Position numbers and translations under genes: made by a program. The notes under the pieces were generated by a model. That model was not told where the DNA came from and made no database searches. It saw nothing but the letters and a program-made list of their open reading frames with translations. This document shows, in pieces, positions 8,567 through 15,100 of a stretch of 64,000 bases of DNA; the stretch's first letter is position 1, and each line of letters begins with the position of its first letter. The stretch lies in contig CAVUUF010000014.1 of the NCBI GenBank assembly GCA_963744575.1, positions 609,301 to 673,300 on the forward strand, given 5' to 3'. The DNA is from Palsa-504 sp963744575. Its GTDB lineage: Bacteria; Actinomycetota; Actinomycetes; Streptosporangiales; Streptosporangiaceae.

Positions 8567-9189
8567 CGGTCGTCACTAAGCACGACGGGTTCGGGGAGAG
8601 TGCCGGCGTTGTGCTCGAGCAGCCGCCAGCGGTCGCGGCGGCGGCCGAGCACCGACCAGGAGCAGTTGGACAGCGGGCCGAGCACGCCGGACAGGTCGTC
8701 CGGCATGCCGAGCAGCCGCGACATGCCGAGCCGCAGCGCGGCGCCGTGGCTGACCACGACGGCAAGGCGGGTGGCCGGGCCCGGTTGCGATTCGAGCGTG
8801 GCGGCGGTGCGGTGCAGCGCGGCGGCCACCCGTTCGGCCACCGCGGTGGTGGGCTCGCCGTCGGGCGGCTCCCAGTTGGCGTGCTCGACCGGGTAGCGGG
8901 TGCGGATCTCGGTGTCGGTCAGCCCCTCCCAGCAGCCGCCGTGCCGTTCCCGCAGGTCCTTGTCGAACGTCACCGCCAGGCCGGTCAGCCGGGCCAGCGC
9001 GGCCGCCGTGCCGGCCGCGCGGCTCAGGTCGGAGGAGACGATCAGGTCCGGGCGGAGCGCGGCCAGCAGCCCGGCGGCCCGGCCGGCCTGCGCCTGCCCG
9101 GTTTCGTCGAGGGGGACGTCGCTTTGGCCCTGGAAGCGACGTTCGGCGTTCCACGGCGTCTGACCGTGCCGCCAGAGCACGAGCCGCAC
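8563..9189 (-). CDS. Histidine phosphatase family protein
   Basis: 208 aa, GTG start. LWRHGQTPWN (residues 5-14) carries the catalytic RHG histidine, IVSSDLSRA the second Arg region, RERHGGCWEGLT the acid, and VVSHGAALR the second catalytic His of phosphoglycerate-mutase-like phosphatases. In actinobacteria a gene of this type regularly follows rsfS, as here with 8 bases between. The substrate is undetermined; it could be a phosphosugar, a nucleotide or a phosphoprotein. Confidence 0.9.
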   Translation of the reverse strand: MRLVLWRHGQTPWNAERRFQGQSDVPLDETGQAQAGRAAGLLAALRPDLIVSSDLSRAAGTAAALARLTGLAVTFDKDLRERHGGCWEGLTDTEIRTRYPVEHANWEPPDGEPTTAVAERVAAALHRTAATLESQPGPATRLAVVVSHGAALRLGMSRLLGMPDDLSGVLGPLSNCSWSVLGRRRDRWRLLEHNAGTLPEPVVLSDDR

Positions 9190-9197
9190 CGGATCGC

Positions 9198-9611
9198 TCA
9201 GGACATCCTCCCGGGATTGACCGGGGAGGTCCGGGCGGGTCGGCCACTGCCCACGAGCTGGGGAAGCGGGATCTGGGGGCAGTCCTTCCAGATCCGCTCG
9301 AGCGCGTAGTACGTGCGCTCATCGGAGTGCTGGACGTGGATCACCACGTCCAGGTAGTCCAGGAGCACCCAGCGGCCCTCCCGTTCGCCCTCGCGGCGGA
9401 CCAGGCTCGCGCCCGCCTGGCGCATCCGCAGCTCGATCTCGTCCACGATGGACCGGACCTGCCGGTCGTTGGACGCCGAGCAGAGCAGGAACGCGTCGGT
9501 GATGACGAGCTGATCGCTCACGTCGTAGGCGATTATGCCGTCCGCTAGCTTGTCCGCCGCGGCCAGGGCCGCGGTCTCCACGAGCTCGACGGCCCTCGGT
9601 GTGGCAGTCAC
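9198..9611 (-). CDS. rsfS: Ribosome silencing factor RsfS
   Basis: 137 aa from the GTG at 9611; AAGGAGG lies 13 bases upstream and favours this start over the ATG at 9677. The core ADKLADGIIAYDVSDQLVITDAFLLCSASNDRQV and the later GRWVLLDYLDVVIHV are signatures of RsfS (Iojap/DUF143), which binds ribosomal protein uL14 and blocks subunit joining in slow growth. The C-terminal tail after IWKDCPQIPLP is variable. It is directly downstream of nadD, the usual partner. Confidence 0.95.
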   Translation of the reverse strand: MTATPRAVELVETAALAAADKLADGIIAYDVSDQLVITDAFLLCSASNDRQVRSIVDEIELRMRQAGASLVRREGEREGRWVLLDYLDVVIHVQHSDERTYYALERIWKDCPQIPLPQLVGSGRPARTSPVNPGRMS

Positions 9612-9660
9612 GAGTGCTTGCCGGCCTCCTTGGTAGGGATCGTTGTCTGTAATAACCATC

Positions 9661-10263
9661 TCACGACAGGGTGTCATCCGCCTTGGCGTAGAGCTTGCGC
9701 TTGGCGATGTACTGCACCACGCCGTCGGGCACCAGGTACCAGACCGGCTCGCCCGCTCCGACCCGGTCGCGGCACTCGGTCGAGGAGATGGCCAGCGCCG
9801 GGATCTCCACCAGGCTGACCTTCCCGTCCGGCAGGCCCGCCCCGGACAGCCGGTGCCCCGGTCGGGTACAGCCTACAAAGTGCGCCAGGATGAACAGTTC
9901 GTCCGCGTCGTGCCAGGTCAGGATCTCGGCTAGGGCGTCGGCGCCGGTGATGAAGAACAGCTCGTCTTCCGGCGCGGCGGCGGCATGTATCTCGCGCAGC
10001 GTGTCGATGGTGTACGTGGGTCCGGGCCGGTCGATGTCCACCCGGCTGACGCTGAACCTGGGGTTGGACGCGGTCGCGATCACGGTCATCAGGTAGCGGT
10101 CCTCGGCGGCCGAGACCTTGCGCTCGTCCTTCTGGTAGGGCTGGCCGGTCGGCACGAAGAGGACCTCGTCCAGCCCGAAAATGTGCGCGACCTCGCTCGC
10201 GGCGACCAGGTGACCATGGTGGACGGGGTCGAACGTGCCGCCCATCACTCCGATCCGTCGCAT
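9661..10263 (-). CDS. nadD: Nicotinate-nucleotide adenylyltransferase
   Basis: 200 aa. GGTFDPVHHGHL (residues 8-19) is the nucleotidyltransferase HxGH-type motif and ISSTECRDRV the ISxT motif that binds ATP. The enzyme converts nicotinate mononucleotide and ATP to deamido-NAD in NAD biosynthesis. FITGADALAEILTWHDADEL is the conserved central block. In many relatives proA lies upstream; here an M48 protease gene on the opposite strand takes that place. Confidence 0.96.
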   Translation of the reverse strand: MRRIGVMGGTFDPVHHGHLVAASEVAHIFGLDEVLFVPTGQPYQKDERKVSAAEDRYLMTVIATASNPRFSVSRVDIDRPGPTYTIDTLREIHAAAAPEDELFFITGADALAEILTWHDADELFILAHFVGCTRPGHRLSGAGLPDGKVSLVEIPALAISSTECRDRVGAGEPVWYLVPDGVVQYIAKRKLYAKADDTLS

Positions 10264-10346
10264 GGCTAATGAGCCCTCATGCCGTTGTATCGTACCGGCG
10301 GCCTATCACGGCCCAACTGGCCGGCGCGGGGGTTACCATACGAGAT

Positions 10347-11387
10347 ATGACTTCAGTGCCAGATCGCGCGCGAGTCCGGCTCACCGGCATCTCATCCCGC
10401 GCATACGAGCATCCCGCCGACCGCTCCGCGCTAGTGGCGCTGCGCAAGCTCAGCGGGTTCGACACGCTTTTGCGCAAGCTGTTCGGCCTGTTCAACGAGC
10501 GGGCCTTCCGGCTTACCTATCTCTCGGGCGCCGTCCGGGTCTCCGAGCGCCAGTTCCCGCACATCCACGAGCTGGTCAGGGACGGCTCCTACATCCTGGA
10601 CCTGCCTGAGGTCCCGGAATGTTATGTCGTGCAGAGCCCGCTGGTGAACGCGATGGCGCTGGGGCGCGACAAGCCGTTCATCGTGATCACCACCGGCATG
10701 GTCAACCTCTACGACCCGGAGGAGCTCCGCTGGGTGGTGGGGCACGAGCTCGGCCACATCCTGTCCGGGCACGCGGTGTACCGCACCATGCTGCTGATCA
10801 TGCTCCGGCTGGCGGCGCGGGCCGCGTTCGTGCCGATCGCGCTGGCCCTCAGCGCGATCATCTGGGGCCTGGAGGAGTGGTTCCGCAAGTCCGAGCTGTC
10901 CTGCGACCGGGCCGGGCTGCTGGCCGGGCAGGACGTGGACGCGGCCCGGCGGGCGCTGATGAAGCTGGCCGGCGGCGCGCAGCTGTCCGAGCTCAACCCG
11001 GACGCCTTCCGCGAGCAGGCGCACGAGTACGACGCGGTCCCCGACCTGCGGGACAGCATCCTGAAAATCCTCCAGCTGCAGGGGAACACCCACCCGTTCG
11101 CGGTGGTCCGGTTCGCCGAGCTCGACTACTGGGCCACGCACGGCGACTACGAGCGCATCCTCGGCGGTGACTACCCGCGCCGCGAAGACGACAGCGGCGC
11201 CTCGGTCGGCGATGAGGTCAAGAACGCCGCCAAGTCCTACCAGGACTCCTGGAGCCGTTCTCAGGATCCGCTCATCGGGATCTTCCGCGGGGTGGCCGAG
11301 GGCGCGGCGCGGGCCGGCGGCGGTCTGTTCGACCGGCTGCAGAACCGTCCCCCGGGCAACGGCGGCAACCAGGGCGGCGACAACTAG
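10347..11387 (+). CDS. M48-family zinc metalloprotease
   Basis: 346 aa from the ATG at 10347. VVGHELGHILSGH contains HExxH, and the third ligand Glu is in SELSCDRAGLLAG, as in HtpX/Ste24-type M48 peptidases. A hydrophobic segment MLLIMLRLAARAAFVPIALA lies just after the catalytic helix and may enter the membrane. The C-terminal 70 residues are charged and Gly-rich (disordered). It is the only plus-strand gene in this housekeeping block, diverges from nadD and converges on proB, and it occupies the usual place of proA. A role in protein quality control is likely from the family. Confidence 0.88.
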   Translation: MTSVPDRARVRLTGISSRAYEHPADRSALVALRKLSGFDTLLRKLFGLFNERAFRLTYLSGAVRVSERQFPHIHELVRDGSYILDLPEVPECYVVQSPLVNAMALGRDKPFIVITTGMVNLYDPEELRWVVGHELGHILSGHAVYRTMLLIMLRLAARAAFVPIALALSAIIWGLEEWFRKSELSCDRAGLLAGQDVDAARRALMKLAGGAQLSELNPDAFREQAHEYDAVPDLRDSILKILQLQGNTHPFAVVRFAELDYWATHGDYERILGGDYPRREDDSGASVGDEVKNAAKSYQDSWSRSQDPLIGIFRGVAEGAARAGGGLFDRLQNRPPGNGGNQGGDN

Positions 11388-11393
11388 CTCGGT

Positions 11394-12554
11394 TTACAAG
11401 ATCACCAGGTCGTCGCGGTGCATGACCTCACGCTCGTATTCCTGGCCTAGCCTGCTCGCCAGCCACCTGGTCGAGCGGCCCATCAGGCTGGGGATCTCGG
11501 CCGCGTCGTAGTTCACCAGGCCGCGCGCGACGATCTGGTCGTTCTCGTCGCGGAGGTTGACCGGGTCGCCGGCGTCGAACGTCCCCTCGACGCCGGTGAT
11601 GCCGGCCGGGAGCAGGCTGGCCCGCCTCCTGACGACCGCCTCCACCGCGCCCGGGTCCAGGCGCAGGCTGCCGCGGGCCACCGCGGCGTGCTTCAGCCAG
11701 AGCAGCCTGGTCGCGGGGCGGCGGCCGCGGGTCGCGGCGAAATAGGTGCCGGCCGGCTGCCCGGCCAGCGCGGCCATGGCGCTGGCGGCGTCGGCGACCA
11801 CGGTCGGAATGCCGGCCGCCGACGCGATCATCGCGGCGTCCACCTTGGTGGCCATGCCGCCGGTGCCCGGTGATTGCCCGGCTTGTCCGCCCGGGCCGGC
11901 CCGGTGGCCGCGGCTCAGCTTGATCCCGTCCAGGTCGGCTTGCTCGCGTATCTCGGTGATCTGCTGCGCGACGCCACGGCGCGGGTCGCCGTCGTACAGG
12001 CCGTCCACGTCGGAGAGCAGGATGAGCGCGCCGGCCCGGGTGACGTGCGCGACCAGGGCGGCCAGCCGGTCGTTGTCGCCGAACCTGATCTCGTCGGTGG
12101 CGACCGTGTCGTTCTCGTTGACCACCGGCAGCACGCCGAGTTCGAGCAGCCGGTCCAGCGTGCGCTGGGCGTTGCGGTAGTGGGTCCGGCGCATCAGGTC
12201 GTCGGCGGAGAGCAGGACCTGGCCGGTGCGGATGCCGTGCGCGGCGAAGGCGGCGGTGTACCTCGCGATGAGCAGGCCCTGGCCGACGCTGGCCGCCGCC
12301 TGCTGGGTGGCCAGGTCGCGGGGGCGCCGGGTGAGCCCGAGCGGGACCAGGCCGGAGGCGATCGCCCCCGAAGAGACCAGAACGATCTGGGTGTTCCGCT
12401 GTCGGCGGGCGGACAGCGCGGCGGCCAGGGCCGCGATCCTGTCCCCGGCGATCTCGCCCTCAGGGGTGGTCAGCGAGGAGGAGCCGACCTTGACCACGAC
12501 CCTCGGCGCCGCGGCGATGTCGGACCGCGCGGCCCTGGCCGTCGCGGTCGTCAC
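11394..12554 (-). CDS. proB: Glutamate 5-kinase
   Basis: 386 aa. VVVKVGSSSLT near the N-terminus, LVSSGAIASG, PVVNENDTVATDEI and FGDNDRLAALVA are the amino-acid-kinase motifs of ProB. The C-terminal about 75 residues form a PUA domain (GSLRLDPGAVEAVV...). It phosphorylates L-glutamate, the first step to proline. A Gly/Pro-rich loop (GHRAGPGGQAGQSPGTGG) is inserted before the conserved GGMATKVDAA. GTG start overlapping the obgE stop (GTGA). proA is not adjacent, so the next enzyme must be encoded elsewhere. Confidence 0.96.
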   Translation of the reverse strand: MTTATARAARSDIAAAPRVVVKVGSSSLTTPEGEIAGDRIAALAAALSARRQRNTQIVLVSSGAIASGLVPLGLTRRPRDLATQQAAASVGQGLLIARYTAAFAAHGIRTGQVLLSADDLMRRTHYRNAQRTLDRLLELGVLPVVNENDTVATDEIRFGDNDRLAALVAHVTRAGALILLSDVDGLYDGDPRRGVAQQITEIREQADLDGIKLSRGHRAGPGGQAGQSPGTGGMATKVDAAMIASAAGIPTVVADAASAMAALAGQPAGTYFAATRGRRPATRLLWLKHAAVARGSLRLDPGAVEAVVRRRASLLPAGITGVEGTFDAGDPVNLRDENDQIVARGLVNYDAAEIPSLMGRSTRWLASRLGQEYEREVMHRDDLVIL

Positions 12555-13957
12555 GGCGACAGCCGGGGGTCGGTGCCACGGGGGCCGTGGCGCGGGCCGT
12601 GACCCCGGCCGTGCCGGGTGGCCCCGCTGGTCATCGGGGCGGCCGGGTCCCAGTCGAACACCACGGCGTCGTCCGGGTCGCCAATCAGGACCTCCGCGCC
12701 TGGCTCGGCGCCCGCCTCGGCGAGGGCATCTTCCACGCCGAGCCGGGCCAGCCGGTCGGCCAGGTAGCCGACCGCCTCGTCGTTGCTGAAGTCGGTCTGC
12801 TGGACCCAGCGCCGCGGCTTCTCGCCGGTGATCAGGAAGGTCTCCGCGCCGACGCGCAGCACCTCGAAGCCGGGCTCGTCGGCGGGCTTGACGGCGACCC
12901 TGACCCGGACCCGCTCGGCGGGCTGCTCGGCCGGCCGCGCGGCGCGGTCCGCGGCCACCAGCGCGGCCATCGCGAAACCCAGCTGGCGCAGGCCCTCGCC
13001 GGTGGCGGCGGAGATCTCGAAGACCTGGAAGCCGCGTTCTTCGAGGTCGGGCTTTATGAGCTCGGCGAGCTCGCGGGCGGCCGGCACGTCGATCTTGTTC
13101 AGCGCGATCAGCCGCGGCCGGGTGAGGAGCTCGGCGCCGGTCGCGTCGCCGTAGGCGGCCAGCTCCTCCTCGATCGCGGCCAGGTCGGACTCCGGGTCAC
13201 GGCCCGGCTCCTCGGTCGCGCAGTCGAGCACGTGGACCAGCGTGGCACAGCGCTCGACATGCCGCAGGAAGTCGTGGCCCAGGCCCCGGCCCTGGCTGGC
13301 GCCCGGGATCAGGCCCGGCACGTCGGCCACGACGAACTGGACGTCGCCGGCCTCGACCACGCCGAGGTTCGGGATCAGGGTGGTGAACGGGTAGTCAGCG
13401 ATCTTCGGCCGGGCCGCGGACATGGCCGCGATGATCGAGGACTTGCCGGCGTTGGGGAATCCGATCAGGCCGACGTCGGCGACGGTCTTCAGCTCGAGGA
13501 TGAGGTGGCGCTGCTGGCCCGGCTCGCCCTTGAGGGCGAACCCGGGCGCCTTGCGCCGCGGCGAGGCCAGCGCCGCGTTGCCGAGCCCGCCCCGGCCGCC
13601 CGCGGCGGCCACGAACCGGGTCCCCACGCCAACCAGGTCGGCAAGCACCTCGCCGTCCGCGGTCTTGACCTCAGTCCCGTTCGGCACCGGGATGATCAGG
13701 TCGGTGCCGTCCGCGCCGGTGCGGTGCGAGCCCTCCCCCGGCCGGCCGTTGCCGGCCCGGCGTACCGGGCGGCGGTGGAAGTCGAGCAGAGTGGCGCTGC
13801 TCGCATCCACCTCGAGGATCACGTCGCCGCCGCGCCCGCCGTTGCCCCCGTCCGGACCGCCGAGCGGCTTGAACTTCTCCCGGTGAATCGAGGCGCAGCC
13901 GTTGCCGCCGTGGCCTGCCTGCACCCGCAGCGTGACCCGGTCGGCGAACTCCGCCAC
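12551..13957 (-). CDS. obgE: Obg-family GTPase ObgE/CgtA
   Basis: 468 aa. Residues 1-158 are the Gly-rich Obg fold (GGNGCASIHREKFKPLGGPDGGNGG...). The GTPase domain follows with G1 GFPNAGKSS, G3 DVPGL, G4 NKID and G5 SAATGEG. The C-terminal OCT domain is at about 345-425 (GFEVLRVGAETFLITGEKPRRWVQQT). A His/Arg/Gly-rich tail ends the protein. Obg proteins assist 50S maturation and, in Streptomyces, influence differentiation. It follows rplU-rpmA and overlaps proB by 4 bases. Confidence 0.97.
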   Translation of the reverse strand: MAEFADRVTLRVQAGHGGNGCASIHREKFKPLGGPDGGNGGRGGDVILEVDASSATLLDFHRRPVRRAGNGRPGEGSHRTGADGTDLIIPVPNGTEVKTADGEVLADLVGVGTRFVAAAGGRGGLGNAALASPRRKAPGFALKGEPGQQRHLILELKTVADVGLIGFPNAGKSSIIAAMSAARPKIADYPFTTLIPNLGVVEAGDVQFVVADVPGLIPGASQGRGLGHDFLRHVERCATLVHVLDCATEEPGRDPESDLAAIEEELAAYGDATGAELLTRPRLIALNKIDVPAARELAELIKPDLEERGFQVFEISAATGEGLRQLGFAMAALVAADRAARPAEQPAERVRVRVAVKPADEPGFEVLRVGAETFLITGEKPRRWVQQTDFSNDEAVGYLADRLARLGVEDALAEAGAEPGAEVLIGDPDDAVVFDWDPAAPMTSGATRHGRGHGPRHGPRGTDPRLSP

Positions 13958-13983
13958 AATGTCCCTCTCGTTGCCGCATGGTA

Positions 13984-14012
13984 AAGGCGGGCCAGGTTTC
14001 CCGGCCCGCCTT
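13984..14012 (-). terminator. Hairpin between rpmA and obgE
   Basis: AAGGCGGGCC and GGCCCGCCTT form a perfect 10-bp stem with a 9-base loop in the 82-bp gap between rpmA and obgE. There is no proper T-run on the minus strand, so it may be an attenuator or processing site rather than a full terminator. Confidence 0.5.
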
Positions 14013-14039
14013 CACAGTCTTACGCTCCGCTGGCGAGCC

Positions 14040-14303
14040 TTATTCCGGCGGCTCGGCGGGGACGACGTGCACGGCCCGGCGGCCGCGGAACGTGCCGAAC
14101 TCCACGGTCCCGCCGACCAGTGCGAACAGCGTGTCGTCGCCGCCCCGGCCGACGCCGTCACCCGGGTGGAAGTGCGTGCCGTGCTGGCGGACCAGGATCT
14201 CGCCCGCGTTCACGACCTGGCCGCCGTAGCGCTTGACGCCAAGGCGCTTGGCCTTCGAGTCGCGGCCGTTGCGGCTGGATGACGCGCCCTTCTTGTGTGC
14301 CAT
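14040..14303 (-). CDS. rpmA: 50S ribosomal protein L27
   Basis: 87 aa. MAHKKGASSSRNGRDSKAKRLGVKRYGGQ is the nearly invariant N-terminus of bacterial bL27, whose first residues reach the peptidyl-transferase centre; no Firmicute-type leader precedes it. It starts one base after the rplU stop, in the universal rplU-rpmA-obgE order. Confidence 0.98.
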   Translation of the reverse strand: MAHKKGASSSRNGRDSKAKRLGVKRYGGQVVNAGEILVRQHGTHFHPGDGVGRGGDDTLFALVGGTVEFGTFRGRRAVHVVPAEPPE

Positions 14304-14304
14304 C

Positions 14305-14694
14305 TCAGTCTTCCTCCGCCTTCGCCTGCGCCTTGGCCTGGGTGGTGGCCTGTGCCTTGGCCTGGGCCTTGGCGGCTGCCTGGGTCTCGGTGCCGATGCC
14401 GGTGATCCGGACCTGGGTGTACCGCTGCCGGTGGCCGAGACGGCGCCGGTAGCCGGTCTTGTTCCGGTAATGGATCATGTTGATCTTGGGGCCGGCCGCG
14501 TCACCAACGATGTCCGCCGTGACCTGGTACCGGCCGACCTCGGCGGGGTCGCTGATAACCCGGTCGCCGTCCACCACCAGCAGGGCCGGCAGCGTGATGC
14601 TTTCACCGGCCCGGCCGGGAAGCTTGTCGACGGTGACAACCTCGTCCAGCGCGACCTTCTCCTGCCTGCCGCCGCAGCGCACAATCGCGTACAC
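14305..14694 (-). CDS. rplU: 50S ribosomal protein L21
   Basis: 129 aa from the GTG at 14694, which gives the usual YAIVRCGGRQEKV start; the ATG at 14754 would add residues not found in the family. The core ends near KTGYRRRLGHRQRYTQVRITGI. The last about 30 residues are an Ala/Lys/Gln repeat tail (AKAQAKAQATTQAKAQAKAE), a low-complexity basic extension beyond the standard bL21 length of about 103. Confidence 0.97.
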   Translation of the reverse strand: MYAIVRCGGRQEKVALDEVVTVDKLPGRAGESITLPALLVVDGDRVISDPAEVGRYQVTADIVGDAAGPKINMIHYRNKTGYRRRLGHRQRYTQVRITGIGTETQAAAKAQAKAQATTQAKAQAKAEED

Positions 14695-15100
14695 CCGAGA
14701 ACTCTCTCTTTCCTTGCGCTTTCCTAGCGTGCCTCGGAACTCCGGTATCACCACGGCAGGCTCGCTTGAACGTGCACACCGGGACCCGCGCAGCGGGCAA
14801 CTCCCGACCGATAAGGCTACCAGACGTCGGCGCCTGCACGAACCCGGCCCGTTCGGTGGCCTGGTCTTCAGTTATGGGGTCTTCAGTTATGGGTCTTCAG
14901 TTATGGTCGCAGCGGCGCCGTCCCCGTGGCCGGGCTTATCGGGGAGCTTTCGGGTTCCGGGGAGTCTTTGGTACTCCCCGGTGTACCAAATCCTCCCGAG
15001 AACCCCGATCCTCCCCGGTCTTTTGGTACGCCCGCGAAAGGAGTGCCTGGACGGGTTGCTGAGTTCGGCTCTGCGGGCGCGTTCCTGGCCTGAGGTGCGT
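14695..15100. other. rne-rplU intergenic region with tandem repeat
   Basis: 406 bp that should hold the rplU-rpmA-obgE promoter. At 14863-14906 a 15-bp unit GGTCTTCAGTTATGG occurs twice in perfect tandem, followed by a 14-base copy lacking the first G. No gene is visible. Confidence 0.6.
14957..14981 (-). terminator. Hairpin downstream of rne
   Basis: CCGGGGAGT and ACTCCCCGG make a 9-bp perfect stem with a 7-base loop, 120 bases past the RNase E/G stop. There is no T-run, as is common in high-GC actinobacteria. A second GGTAC-containing inverted region lies next to it. Confidence 0.45.
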
